From CAVRRZ01 sp963723745 (GTDB lineage Bacteria > Actinomycetota > Actinomycetes > Mycobacteriales > Geodermatophilaceae), in assembly GCA_963723745.1 (NCBI GenBank), contig CAVRRZ010000001.1, positions 372,001 through 436,000 of the forward strand: a stretch of DNA of 64,000 nucleotides. Reading direction: 5' to 3'. Positions 16,778 through 25,497 of this stretch are shown piece by piece; the first letter of the stretch is position 1; every line of letters starts with the position of its first letter. The notes below the pieces were generated by a model that did not search any database, had not been told where the DNA came from, and worked only from the letters and a program-made list of their open reading frames with translations. Made by a program: the position numbers and the translations under genes.

Positions 16778-18025
16778 CTATCTGTCACTCGGTGTCGGAC
16801 GCCGCAGAGTCATTACCTTGCCGGCGCCCGACTCGCCCAGCTGACGGGAGTTGCCCGATTTCTCGAGCCCAAGCCGCTTCCGCGGGCGGCCAGCCAGCGG
16901 CACGACATGACCAGTTCCTTCTGTCAAATCGGTCGAGCGCCAGTCAATCCACCCGCGCACGTAGCTCTCACCGATGCCGTGGGTCATCGCGGCCGCCACG
17001 ACTGAGTCATAGAGGTCGGGAGCTGGGAAAGTCTTCTTCAAAGCTCGCACCAACCAGATGGGCTCCTCGTTGGACACAGGCATCGGCTCACTGGTATTCC
17101 AGCCACGGGCGGAGATCTGGCGGTAAAGGCTCCGCGCCTGGTCGTCATCCACTATGCCGAGGTGCCGAAAGCGGGTTACGAGCGCCTTGATGGAGAAGCC
17201 CCAGGTGCCCTTGAGCTCCTGGAGGACGCGCAAGGTGACGCGGCCGCCGATCGAGTGCCAGTCCTCGAGGAGCGGACCAGCAGGTGCCAGGAAGGCTGCG
17301 GCGAATCGGTGAGCCTGGTTCTCGATCCGGCGCGCCTCGTCGGCAGTCTCGGGCGGGCGCAGGGTCGAGTGCAAGCAGACGTGGCCAAGCTCGTGGACGA
17401 CAGTGAACCGTTGGCGATCTCCAGGCACCCGCGACTCTCCGGAGCCGCCACCGGCTCGGCTAACGCGGATAAAGGGCCGGCCGTCTATGCGCTGTGACAA
17501 CCCGAGGTGCCGTCCCAGCTCATTACCGAGAGGCAGGATCACACAGCCGAGCCGTTCGGCTGCGCGCATGGCGTTGCGCACGACGCCACTTTCAGCAATA
17601 TCGGCGGCGGCACGTACCTCCTCGGCGAACCGCTCAATGGCGTGCTCATCGTTCAGGTCACCATCGAACAGGGGAATGGTGTCGGGGACCCACGAGAGTC
17701 CTTGGCGGTTTGCCAGCTCATATACGAGGCGGTTGTCAGCGATGACGCTGTCCACCACCTTCGCGGGGGCGTCGGCGTAGGCGCGCAGCCACGGCTTGGT
17801 GGCGATGACCTCTGCGTCGCAGCGGCGTAGGTACTCGGGCGTGCAGTCGAGCTGCTGGGCAAGACTTGTGAGGACGTGCTCATCTACGACGGCGCGTCCG
17901 TTCTCGATCTTCGAGATAGAGCTGTTGCCCTTGAAGCCAAGGGCGCTGGCGAGCTCCGCTTGGGAGGTGCCGCTGGCCATTCGGAGGCGTTGCACGCGCT
18001 CGCCGATGACGGAGTTGTCGATCAC
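16778..18025 (-). CDS. XRE regulator fused to ImmA/IrrE-type zinc metallopeptidase
   Basis: This 415-residue protein has an N-terminal XRE helix-turn-helix at about 6-60 (MASGTSQAELASALG, then SSISKIENGRA). The central-C-terminal peptidase domain carries VVHELGHVCLH at about 209-219, giving the HExxH zinc motif, and HRFAAAFLAPAG downstream supplies the usual next element. Such proteins repress genes and cleave partner repressors, as in ICEBs1 ImmA or IrrE of Deinococcus. GTG at 18025 is chosen because AAGGA lies 5 nt upstream. It follows, 49 bp downstream and on the same strand, a 207-residue gene of unknown family with a palindromic operator-like site before it. The pair looks like a self-regulated control or toxin-antitoxin-like unit of the element; that role is inferred. 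Confidence 0.82.
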   Translation of the reverse strand: MIDNSVIGERVQRLRMASGTSQAELASALGFKGNSSISKIENGRAVVDEHVLTSLAQQLDCTPEYLRRCDAEVIATKPWLRAYADAPAKVVDSVIADNRLVYELANRQGLSWVPDTIPLFDGDLNDEHAIERFAEEVRAAADIAESGVVRNAMRAAERLGCVILPLGNELGRHLGLSQRIDGRPFIRVSRAGGGSGESRVPGDRQRFTVVHELGHVCLHSTLRPPETADEARRIENQAHRFAAAFLAPAGPLLEDWHSIGGRVTLRVLQELKGTWGFSIKALVTRFRHLGIVDDDQARSLYRQISARGWNTSEPMPVSNEEPIWLVRALKKTFPAPDLYDSVVAAAMTHGIGESYVRGWIDWRSTDLTEGTGHVVPLAGRPRKRLGLEKSGNSRQLGESGAGKVMTLRRPTPSDR

Positions 18026-18074
18026 GTGGGTCCTTCCGAGTACAGGTGCTCTGAAAAACGAGCGGGGCACGGGG

Positions 18075-18698
18075 TCAGGCGGCTCCGTACCCGTCCCCAG
18101 TCTCCTCGTCGGGCTCGTCGACTCCGTCGTCGAAGCCGGGCAACGTGTCCTCGTCGTCCGAGACGAAACCCGGCCCCCTTGGCATAAGTCCTGTCGCCAG
18201 AGGGACGACGTCGCCGAGGAGGAGCTTCTTGACGCGGGTTTCGCTTACGCCGACGACCTCGGCGACGAAGATCTGGTCGATCTGGAACGCTGCCGCAGTG
18301 GTGTAGCCGAGGACCCAGCGCTCCTCGCGCCAGAGGCTGTCGCCGTCGACCTGTAACAGCGTCGAACCGTCCCCCACCACAAAGTCGTAGGTGCCCTCGC
18401 CGGTCACACTCGCACGCTTGAGCCGGTACTTCCGGTAGACCGCGCCTCGCAGCCAGATCAGGTCGAGGCCGCCCGAAACCGTCTCTTGACCGAAGCCGCC
18501 AGCGCGTGAGGCCCCGCGGGCCGCGGCGGACTTCACCATGTTCCGCAAGAGGGCGCTTGCCGGATGGTTCGATTCATCGAAGGACGGGTGGTGCTCGATT
18601 GCCGCCGTGACGCAGTGCCCATCTTCTTCGAGCGAGTCGCAAATCTCGTCGGCGACTGCCTGGAGAGCGGCGAACTCGGCAGGCTCCAGCGGATGCAT
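18075..18698 (-). CDS. Hypothetical protein, partner of the XRE/ImmA gene
   Basis: This 207-residue protein has no family I recognise. It begins MHPLEPAEFAALQAVADEIC, with an acidic helical N-terminal part. A central alpha/beta part contains GLDLIWLRGAVYRKYRLKRA and EERWVLGYTTAAAFQID, and the very acidic tail includes DDEDTLPGFDDGVDEPDEET. The tail resembles those of antitoxins or DNA mimics, but this is only composition. It has no membrane segment or signal peptide, so it is cytoplasmic. It is the first gene of a two-gene minus-strand unit with the XRE/ImmA protein. An AATGT-N8-ACATT site lies just before its ATG at 18698. Confidence 0.75.
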   Translation of the reverse strand: MHPLEPAEFAALQAVADEICDSLEEDGHCVTAAIEHHPSFDESNHPASALLRNMVKSAAARGASRAGGFGQETVSGGLDLIWLRGAVYRKYRLKRASVTGEGTYDFVVGDGSTLLQVDGDSLWREERWVLGYTTAAAFQIDQIFVAEVVGVSETRVKKLLLGDVVPLATGLMPRGPGFVSDDEDTLPGFDDGVDEPDEETGDGYGAA

Positions 18699-18703
18699 GG
18701 CTG

Positions 18704-18721
18704 AATGTTATTCCCGACATT
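18704..18721. promoter_or_regulatory. Operator-like inverted repeat before the XRE/ImmA operon
   Basis: On the plus strand AATGT (18704-18708) and ACATT (18717-18721) form a 5-bp inverted repeat with an 8-bp spacer, starting 5 bp upstream of the start codon. On the minus strand a TGGACA-like -35 and TAACAT-like -10 can be read, with the repeat covering the -10 box. It is a natural binding site for the XRE domain encoded downstream. This is inferred from position and symmetry. Confidence 0.42.
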
Positions 18722-18860
18722 GTCACTCTGTCCAGCGTCTTGCTGTCCTGGCGGGTCGCAGCGCGCGATAGACACCTCTCGGCAGCCTTTCTGCTCGCCG
18801 AAGCACGCGACCATGCCGCACGGCGTCCGCCGCGGCATCGCTCGCGTCGCCCGAACATCG

Positions 18861-20237
18861 TTACTGGGATCTCCCCAGCGGAGGGCGGAGATCAGTGGTT
18901 GGGGCAAGGCCCTCGTGCTGGCGTTGCATCGACTGGAACGGTTTCCGGTTCGCGGCCATGGCTTGCTCGACGTCGCGGGCATGCCTGACAAGCTCTTCCG
19001 CCGATCCCGGGGTGCGGACGCGGGCGGCATACACGGCTGTGAGGCTCGGCTGCATCGGCGGGCCTGCCAGGCCAGCGCGATTGAAGGCGTCCGCGAGTGC
19101 GGTTGACAGTGAGCCGGCGCGAGTGATGGACCTGGTCAGCGGATCGAGGTCCTGGCCGGAGGCGATGACGCGATGCCCGGCGATGACGTCACGGACTCGC
19201 TGCTCGGGCATGTCGTCCATCTGGGGCAGATCTCTGGCTGAGGCACTGAGCCGTCCCTCCTTCGCCCAGCGCAGGGTGGTTGCTGCCAGCTGGTCGGCTA
19301 CGACGGGGATCTGGTTGGCGACCTGCTGCACGGCGGTGATGAGCTCCTGCAGGTCGCCGCGCGCGCGGAGGCTCGACGCGTCGATGCCGGCCGCTGGACC
19401 CAGGTCGCGGTGGAGTGCGTCGGGGATGAGGTTTGCCCAGTTGGTCACCTCGGTTCGGAGGGCTCGATGACCGTCCTCGAACAGGTAGGTCGCACGGCCG
19501 GCCACCTGCCACGCGATGGCCGCGGACCGCCAGGGCTGACCATTGTCGCCACCCGGGAGTGCTGCGGCTACGGCGGCGATGTTGCGGATGCTGAGTTCGG
19601 CGGCCGCGGTCACGGCCCGGAACTCGCGAAGGGCGAGACCACCCTGGCGATCCGCCCGGTCGATGGCGGCGACAAGGTTTGCGGCTGCTTCGCCGGCGAC
19701 CTGCGCACCGGTCAAGCCCACCGGAACTCTGGTTACCGGAATCAGTCGATCCAGCACTGCGCCGGCAGCAAGCCCGGGAGGATTGGCCTGAGCGTCCCGC
19801 TCGACCGCTGCGGCCAGCCGACGGACCTCGCCGAATTCGTACACCGTCGCCTGCGGTACCAGGCGTTGAGCCAGGTGGGCGCACCGGTCGGCTGCGGCGG
19901 CGAACTCCGCGCAGACTGCGCGCCGCTCTGCGCGACCCACCGGTGGCCGTTCCCGGCCGGCCAGGTCGGCTGCGGCACCCATCAGGTCGGTGAGCGGCCC
20001 GCCGGTTGCTGGCCACAGCGTGGCGGCCGCCTGGCAGGACGCGCCGAGATGCGCGACCAGCAGTCCCCGACGCGAGGCGGCCTGCGCGTCCAGGCCGTCG
20101 CCGGCCAGTCGCCGGAGCGCCCTTCCGGCATGTCCGAGCGCTCCGACGGTGTCCTCGATCGTGAAGGAGGGCGTTCCCGAGGCGTCGGCTGCGCGGGCTG
20201 TGACGTCGTCCAGCAGCCGCTGCAGTGAGGTGGCCAT
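18861..20237 (-). CDS. Hypothetical helical protein, last gene of the transfer operon
   Basis: This 458-residue protein is almost entirely alpha-helical and Ala-rich (MATSLQRLLDDVTARAAD; TDLMGAAADLAGRERP; RLAAAVERDAQANPPGL). It has no signal peptide, membrane segment or recognised catalytic motif. The ATG at 20237 lies 2 nt after the stop of the upstream 102-residue gene, so the two are almost certainly translated together. An in-frame upstream extension to 20435 overlaps that gene and is rejected. Position at the distal end of the SSB and coupling-protein operon suggests a role in DNA processing, entry or establishment, but no function can be read from the sequence. Confidence 0.75.
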   Translation of the reverse strand: MATSLQRLLDDVTARAADASGTPSFTIEDTVGALGHAGRALRRLAGDGLDAQAASRRGLLVAHLGASCQAAATLWPATGGPLTDLMGAAADLAGRERPPVGRAERRAVCAEFAAAADRCAHLAQRLVPQATVYEFGEVRRLAAAVERDAQANPPGLAAGAVLDRLIPVTRVPVGLTGAQVAGEAAANLVAAIDRADRQGGLALREFRAVTAAAELSIRNIAAVAAALPGGDNGQPWRSAAIAWQVAGRATYLFEDGHRALRTEVTNWANLIPDALHRDLGPAAGIDASSLRARGDLQELITAVQQVANQIPVVADQLAATTLRWAKEGRLSASARDLPQMDDMPEQRVRDVIAGHRVIASGQDLDPLTRSITRAGSLSTALADAFNRAGLAGPPMQPSLTAVYAARVRTPGSAEELVRHARDVEQAMAANRKPFQSMQRQHEGLAPTTDLRPPLGRSQ

Positions 20238-20239
20238 CG

Positions 20240-20548
20240 CTAGCCGAGCAGTCTCAGTGCCCGGCGGGCGGCGCGGGCGGCGTCGAGCACCGGTTCCCTG
20301 CAGAACACCGCTTCGTCCAGCTCCGATAGGGCGGTCATGGCGGCCCGGATCGTGGTTCGCGGGTCGCTGCCGAGAAGCGGGACGCGGGCCGCCCGCCCTC
20401 CGGCGGATTCCAGCAGGGCGGCAGCGAACAGACATTTCAGGGCGACCTCGGCGTCGACCTGCGTCCGGTCCGCGCCGACCGAGTCGAGCAGCGATGCGGC
20501 CCGGCTGAGGATCGCGACTGCCGGAGCGGTCGGTTCAGCTTCCGACAT
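20240..20548 (-). CDS. Hypothetical small helical protein
   Basis: This is a 102-residue cytoplasmic protein beginning MSEAEPTAPAVAILSRAASL and ending RAARRALRLLG. It contains predicted helices (VDAEVALKCLFAAALLESAG; RTTIRAAMTALSELDEAVFC) and no recognised domain. The ATG at 20548 follows an AGGGA about 10 nt upstream. Its stop lies 2 nt before the start of the 458-residue gene, so the two are probably co-translated and may bind each other. Confidence 0.7.
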   Translation of the reverse strand: MSEAEPTAPAVAILSRAASLLDSVGADRTQVDAEVALKCLFAAALLESAGGRAARVPLLGSDPRTTIRAAMTALSELDEAVFCREPVLDAARAARRALRLLG

Positions 20549-20749
20549 GTGGAGACATCCCTTCGGGATCGCGCGGCGGGGTGCGTTCTCGACTCTGCCG
20601 TCGGGAGCCGGACATCCGGCGGCTCGGGACGGATCAGTGGACAGCCGCTGTGCTGTGGACACGCGGCAGCGGGCGCGATCCCCGCAGAGGCGGCACATTG
20701 GGCTCCGGCCACCAGTGGGCACCGTGGCCGGCGCCGCCGCAGAGCGTGA

Positions 20750-21148
20750 TCATGTCGACGCCGGAGTAGCGCCGTTCGAGGCATCCCGTAGCGGAAGCCG
20801 GACCGCCGTGGGTACGAAACGCAGAGAGGCGCCGACCTCGTCGGCGGCCAGCTCGATGACGGTCCGCTTCTCCCCGCCGGGAGTCTCGAAGGAGCGCTGG
20901 CGGAGCCGGCCGGTGACGATCACCCGGGCCCCCCGATGCAACGAGGCAGCGGCGTGTTCGGCCGGGGTGTGCCACAGCGAGCAGCGCAGGAACAACGGGT
21001 CGCCGTCCTTCCACTCCCCCGAAGCCCGGTCCAGAACCCGGGCGGCGGTGGCCACGGTGAAGCTGCCGACGGGCCCGACGGGGGTGTGGTGCAGCTCGGG
21101 GTCGTCGGTGAGGTTGCCGACGACGGTGGTGGTGGTTTCGCCGGACAT
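20750..21148 (-). CDS. ssb: Single-stranded DNA-binding protein of the conjugative element
   Basis: This 132-residue protein has the SSB OB-fold pattern. It begins MSGETTTTVVGNLTDDPELH with the VGNLTxDPEL signature, continues with FTVATAARVLDRASGEWKDG (replacing xVATxxR) and SLWHTPAEHAAASLHRGARV, and then has IVTGRLRQRSFETPGGEKRT. It lacks the acidic PF tail of chromosomal SSBs, so it probably does not recruit the usual replication partners. It would protect the transferred strand in donor or recipient. It lies inside the transfer operon, 59 bp after the preceding gene. Confidence 0.92.
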   Translation of the reverse strand: MSGETTTTVVGNLTDDPELHHTPVGPVGSFTVATAARVLDRASGEWKDGDPLFLRCSLWHTPAEHAAASLHRGARVIVTGRLRQRSFETPGGEKRTVIELAADEVGASLRFVPTAVRLPLRDASNGATPAST

Positions 21149-21207
21149 GGGGCGCTCCTTCGGTGGATGGACCCGGCCGGGACCGGCTCGGGTTGTTCGG
21201 TGAGTCC

Positions 21208-21762
21208 TCAGCGGTCTGGGCCAGCGGCGCGATTGCCGCTGGGTCCGGTGGCGGGCGGCAGGGCGAGCGGAGGGTCGACCGGTGCCGGCCCGCCGGTACT
21301 CGGCTCGGTCGGAGGCAGTGGTCCGGCGCCGGCCGGGCAGTCGTCGAGCAGCCGCCAGTGCAGCTCGCGAGCCGGATGCCGCTCGGGCAGGGGGGCGACC
21401 GCGGCCAGCACGGGGAGGCGGGCCGCGACGTCGTAGCCGGTGGCGGCGGCTCGGGCGAGCGCGGAGGCCAGCGGCGGCCAGTCCGTGCCCTCGGTCAGCC
21501 GCCGGTCTATCCGCTCGGCGGCGGCCTGCCACGCCCGCGCGTCGGTCAGCTCGACTTCCGGTGGTGGCTCGCTCTCGGCGTAGGCCGCCAGTCGCAGGAT
21601 CCGGGCGGCGACGGTGCGCCGGTACTCCGGGGTGTCGGCATCCCGCCATGCGGCGTACAGCTGCGGGGTGTGCTCGATCAGCCAGCGGTGCGGGCACTGG
21701 ATGCCGTCGATCAGGGTGACCCACTCGCCGTCACCGGCGGGCTGTCGGTGGGCGCTGCTCAT
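21208..21762 (-). CDS. Hypothetical transfer-operon protein
   Basis: This 184-residue protein begins MSSAHRQPAGDGEWVTLIDG and contains IQCPHRWLIEHTPQLYAAWR, a helical middle (YRRTVAARILRLAAYAESEP), and a Pro/Gly-rich disordered tail (ALPPATGPSGNRAAGPDR). No catalytic motif is recognised. Its ATG overlaps the stop of the preceding gene by one base (TGATG), so the two are translationally coupled. It is encoded between the coupling protein and SSB in a strand-uniform operon. A role as relaxosome or coupling-protein accessory is possible, but this comes from position only. Confidence 0.7.
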   Translation of the reverse strand: MSSAHRQPAGDGEWVTLIDGIQCPHRWLIEHTPQLYAAWRDADTPEYRRTVAARILRLAAYAESEPPPEVELTDARAWQAAAERIDRRLTEGTDWPPLASALARAAATGYDVAARLPVLAAVAPLPERHPARELHWRLLDDCPAGAGPLPPTEPSTGGPAPVDPPLALPPATGPSGNRAAGPDR

Positions 21763-22385
21763 CAGGAGGCTCCTTCCTCGTCGGAATCGGGGACCGCCGG
21801 CCGTTCCCGGCGGTGCCCGCCGTAGGCGACCGCCCCCGGGTGGGGCGGTCGCGGCGTCGGCGTCGAGCCGGGTGCGCCGGCGTCGGCCTCGAACAGCTGG
21901 CTGCGGATGTCCGCCGCCTCGGGACTGGCGTATTCGGTGTGTCGGGAGCGGGCCGGCCAGTCGGTGTGCCGGCCCGGTGCGCAGCCGACCCCGAGCCGGT
22001 CGGTCATCCGCGCCAGGAAGCCCGGCAGGGCGTAGCGGTGCCAGTCCTCCAGCGGCTGCGGACCGGGCGCCTCGGCGGCCGCGGCGCGCAGGCAGGCCAG
22101 CACCGCCAGCTCGTGGACCAGGTAGGGGTGCCGGGGCCAGCAGGACGGGATGACGTGGGCGGTCTGCCAGCCGTATTCGTGGTTGATCCAGGCAGCGACG
22201 TCGTCCAGCCACGGCCAGAGCTGCCCGCGCAGCTGGGCCGGGCAGCCGGCCGGGTCCCACGGCCGGCCCGGCATCCGCACGGTGTCCGGGGCGCGGTCGG
22301 CCCGACTCGGGGTGGCCGACTGCTCGAGTGCGTGGCGGACCCACCGCGGCGGGGCCGGAAACACCCGCACCAGGTCAGCAGTCAT
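21762..22385 (-). CDS. Hypothetical transfer-operon protein
   Basis: This 207-residue protein begins MTADLVRVFPAPPRWVRHAL and has a Trp/His-rich middle (QLRGQLWPWLDDVAAWINHE, then YGWQTAHVIPSCWPRHPYLV). This is followed by HELAVLACLRAAAAEAPGPQ and an acidic, disordered end (VPDSDEEGAS). I do not recognise the family. It has no membrane segment. The ATG at 22385 overlaps the end of the coupling-protein gene by 11 nt, which strongly suggests co-translation and a linked function with the coupling protein or its substrate. Confidence 0.72.
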   Translation of the reverse strand: MTADLVRVFPAPPRWVRHALEQSATPSRADRAPDTVRMPGRPWDPAGCPAQLRGQLWPWLDDVAAWINHEYGWQTAHVIPSCWPRHPYLVHELAVLACLRAAAAEAPGPQPLEDWHRYALPGFLARMTDRLGVGCAPGRHTDWPARSRHTEYASPEAADIRSQLFEADAGAPGSTPTPRPPHPGAVAYGGHRRERPAVPDSDEEGAS

Positions 22386-24315
22386 CGCGAGTCTCCGGAG
22401 GGGTCGGGCGGAGTCCGACACGGGCGGCGGCATCATGGGCGCGGCTGGTCCGGGCGGCCAGGCTCGGGGCGGTGCTGCGGGCGACAGCTGCCCGGTCCCG
22501 GGCTGCGGCCTGGGCGGCCAGCAGCGCGCGGCCGTTCTCGCCGGAGATGGCGCGGGACAGGATGGCGAGCAGCGGCGGGGCGTTCTCGGCGACGACGAGT
22601 GCCCGGCCTGGCGGGAGCCCGCGGATCTCCTCGGGGCGCAGCACCGGGACGTCCTCGCCGTGGGTGGATCGGCCCCACCCGCCGCGGCCGTAGTTGTAGG
22701 AGGTGCGCCGCACCCGGGTGACGCCCAGCAGGTCGGAGAGCTCGCGGTGGAAGTCGCCGTCCTTGCCGCCGCCGAACACGACAATGCTGTTGGTCAGGCC
22801 GAAGAGGGCGCGCGCCTCGTCCTCGCCGTAGATGATCACCAGCTGCCGCCAGGTCTGGGCCGCGTAGACGAAGCTGATCCCCAGGGCCCGGTCGTTGGCC
22901 ATCCGGGTGCGCAACGTGGGCAGCGGCGCGGTGGAGGGCAGCTCGTCGAGGCAGGCCAGCAGCGGCGGGCACAACCGGCCATGGGCGGAAGTCCCGGCCA
23001 GCGCCAGTGCGGTGTCCAGGACGTGCTCGGCCAGGGCAGTCATCAGCGGCGAGGCCGACGCGTACGGGTCGTCGCGGCCGAGCAGGTACAGGGTGCCGCC
23101 GGCTTCCATCACTGCGGCGATATCGGTGGCCGGCCGACCGGGACCGGGAACGCAGCGGCGGCGGATGTCGGCCTGGAAGAACAGGCTCAGCGCCTGCTGG
23201 ACGGTGGTGATCGTGTTCCCGGCGGTGCGGTGGTCGCCGTGCAGCGCACCGTGCAGCAGCCCGTCCCAGAACGGTGCGGCGTGCGGATGGCCGCGCAGGA
23301 TGTCTTCGGGTTCGGTCGCCGCCTGCGGGTGCGCCGCCCACTCGAGCACGTGCTCGACGGTCCGGCCGGTGAGCGCGGCGGCGTGGAGGTAGGCCTGCAG
23401 CACCTTGGCCGCCTCGAAAGCGTAGAACCGGGCCGCGGAATCGCCGCTGCCCCCATTGACCGCGCCGGCGACGGTACCGGCGGCGAAGGCCTTGGCCCGG
23501 CGCTCGGCGACCATGGAATCGACGCAGCCGGCGACCGGATCCCACACCAGCTCCCGCACACCGGGAACGGTCCCGAACGGGTCCAGCACCGCGACCGGGC
23601 GACCACCTTCGGCACGCGCGTCGAGGGTGAGCAACAGGTCCTCGGCCTTGGTCAAGGTCACCAGCGCCGCGCCCGGGGCGCCCAGCAGGGCCGGGACCAG
23701 CAGGTCTAGCGTCTTGCCGGAACCCTGCGGCCCATACACGCCGGTGGTTCGGTCGTAGGGCACCCACAACTCCACCCCCTGCGGGGTGGCCGAGCGGCCC
23801 AGGCGCCAGCCGACCGCCGGTGGGTCGAAACCCGCACCCCGCCGACGGCTGCGCCACCTGACGGTGTCGGCGTGCAGGTCGGGCCGGATGAGCGCGGCGA
23901 CCCCGCGCAGCCGGGAAAGTCCGAGAACCGTCTGGGCCTCGGATCGAGTGGCCATCCCCGTCCCCGCCCCGACACCCAGACGCTTGCACACCAGCCAAGC
24001 TCCGCCGGTGGCCAGGACGAAGATCATCAGCACGGCACCGATCACCGCGTACACGACAGCCGCCCCGGGCAGCAGCAGGACCTGGACCCCGCCCAGGCCG
24101 GCGGAGGTGTCGCCGGACAGCAGCCCGCCGATCGAGGCCAGCAGCGCACCCGACCCGGCCGGCCACACCCAGCCACCGCCGAAAACGGCCGCGGCGGTGG
24201 CGCGTCCGGCGGGCAGCAGCAGCGCAGCTACCACCAGCCAGACCATCGCGACGGCGGCCGGGATCTCCCAGCTCGAGGGGCCGACGTCGGCCCGCGGCCG
24301 CGCCCCGGCGGTCAC
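22375..24315 (-). CDS. Type IV coupling protein (VirD4/TraG-like ATPase)
   Basis: This 646-residue inner-membrane ATPase has two or three N-terminal membrane helices (AAVAMVWLVVAALLLPAG; GAAVVYAVIGAVLMIFVLAT). The motor domain follows, with Walker A YGPQGSGKTLDLLVPALL at about 194-211 and Walker B LLACLDELPS at about 452-461. FVYAAQTWRQLVIIYGEDEA near 484 matches the VirD4/TraG conserved block (QxxxQLxxxYG). It recruits the relaxase-DNA complex and feeds it to the secretion channel. The GTG at 24315 overlaps the stop of the upstream M23 gene in GTGA. The motor is complete, so it is likely active. Its neighbours encode the rest of the channel and SSB. Confidence 0.92.
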   Translation of the reverse strand: MTAGARPRADVGPSSWEIPAAVAMVWLVVAALLLPAGRATAAAVFGGGWVWPAGSGALLASIGGLLSGDTSAGLGGVQVLLLPGAAVVYAVIGAVLMIFVLATGGAWLVCKRLGVGAGTGMATRSEAQTVLGLSRLRGVAALIRPDLHADTVRWRSRRRGAGFDPPAVGWRLGRSATPQGVELWVPYDRTTGVYGPQGSGKTLDLLVPALLGAPGAALVTLTKAEDLLLTLDARAEGGRPVAVLDPFGTVPGVRELVWDPVAGCVDSMVAERRAKAFAAGTVAGAVNGGSGDSAARFYAFEAAKVLQAYLHAAALTGRTVEHVLEWAAHPQAATEPEDILRGHPHAAPFWDGLLHGALHGDHRTAGNTITTVQQALSLFFQADIRRRCVPGPGRPATDIAAVMEAGGTLYLLGRDDPYASASPLMTALAEHVLDTALALAGTSAHGRLCPPLLACLDELPSTAPLPTLRTRMANDRALGISFVYAAQTWRQLVIIYGEDEARALFGLTNSIVVFGGGKDGDFHRELSDLLGVTRVRRTSYNYGRGGWGRSTHGEDVPVLRPEEIRGLPPGRALVVAENAPPLLAILSRAISGENGRALLAAQAAARDRAAVARSTAPSLAARTSRAHDAAARVGLRPTPPETRDDC

Positions 24316-25493
24316 CGTCGTCCCCTGACGGGATCGGCGGCCAGGTCGACGCCGCGGTCGGCCATGAACGGCACCGGGTCGACCGGGACGCCATCGAGGC
24401 GGGTCTCGTAGTGCAGGTGCACGCCGGTGCTGTTGCCGGTGGACCCCTGATACCCGATCAACGCCCCGGCTGCGACCGGCTGGCCGGCGGTGACGGTGTA
24501 GCCGGACAGGTGCCCGTAGCGGGTGGCCACGCCGGCGCCGTGGTCGATCTCGACGAGGTTGCCGTAGCCGGACACATCCAGCCCGCCGTCCCGGTCGCAG
24601 AACGCACTGGTGCACGCGGCCGTGGTCACGGTGCCCTCGGCGGCGGCGTACACCGGGGTGTCGCGGGGCCCGGCGATGTCCACCCCGGCGTGCAGCGCCC
24701 CCCAGCGGGGTCCGAAGCCGGAGGTGAGCAGCCCTTCGGTCGGCCGGGTCCAGCTCCCGGCCGGCACCACGAGTCCGGGGCAGACCCCGCCGGAGGATCC
24801 GCCGAGGTCTGCGGCGGTGGTCTCGGCGGCCGGCCACAGCGTGGCGGTCAGTTCGGCGGCGAGAGGCGCCCAGCTGGCGTAGGCGTCGCCATAGGCCGAC
24901 ACCTGCACGGCCTGGGCGGCCTGAGTGAGGGGAATGGTCTGCCAATTCGCCACCTCGACCAGGCGGGCGTAAAAGGCCTCGGCGGCGTACACGGGGTCCA
25001 TCAGCTGGGCGACGGTGCCCCAGCCGGCGATCCAGCGTTGCTGGAAGGTGTTGACGCTGTCGTGGTCCGAACCCAGCCCGTCATGCGCATAGGTCAGGCT
25101 GGTGGCGGTGACCGCCGCCTGCTCGCGGGTCAGCTCGGGGCTGCTGCCGTCGTTGGCCAGCATCCGGATGCGCGACTCCTGGTACGCCGTGGCCAGGGCC
25201 ACGGTGGCCGCGTACGGGCCCAGTCCGAGGGTGGCGGCGACGTCGGCGATGGTCTGCGCCTGCCCCATCTGGACCGCGTCCAGGTCGATGCCGGCGACGG
25301 TGGCGCCGGTGCCGCCGACCGAGCAACGGAGCCCTGGGCCGGCGGTGTCGGCCTCCGCGCCGGCGATGACGGCCAAGGGGAGGATCAGCAGCGTCACCGC
25401 GGCCATGACCGGAATGGCCACCGGGGCGACGACTTTCCACAGCCACAACCGGGTCCGCCGCCGCACCCACCGCTCAGCAACACCTCCCGCCAT
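24312..25493 (-). CDS. Conjugative peptidoglycan hydrolase: SLT-like plus M23 domains
   Basis: This 393-residue protein has one membrane helix at about 20-46 (VVAPVAIPVMAAVTLLILPL), which leaves the rest outside. Residues about 60-235 resemble a lytic-transglycosylase-like fold: YAATVALATAYQESRIRMLA holds the catalytic-type Glu, followed by FQQRWIAGWGTVAQLMDPVY. Residues about 265-385 form an M23 domain with GPRWGALHAGVDIAGPRDTP, RYGHLSGYTV and TGVHLHYETRLDG, so the zinc ligands are intact. It is the VirB1/TcpG-like enzyme that opens the wall for the transfer channel. It lies 4 bp after virB4 and overlaps the coupling-protein gene. Confidence 0.9.
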   Translation of the reverse strand: MAGGVAERWVRRRTRLWLWKVVAPVAIPVMAAVTLLILPLAVIAGAEADTAGPGLRCSVGGTGATVAGIDLDAVQMGQAQTIADVAATLGLGPYAATVALATAYQESRIRMLANDGSSPELTREQAAVTATSLTYAHDGLGSDHDSVNTFQQRWIAGWGTVAQLMDPVYAAEAFYARLVEVANWQTIPLTQAAQAVQVSAYGDAYASWAPLAAELTATLWPAAETTAADLGGSSGGVCPGLVVPAGSWTRPTEGLLTSGFGPRWGALHAGVDIAGPRDTPVYAAAEGTVTTAACTSAFCDRDGGLDVSGYGNLVEIDHGAGVATRYGHLSGYTVTAGQPVAAGALIGYQGSTGNSTGVHLHYETRLDGVPVDPVPFMADRGVDLAADPVRGRR

Positions 25494-25497
25494 GCCG

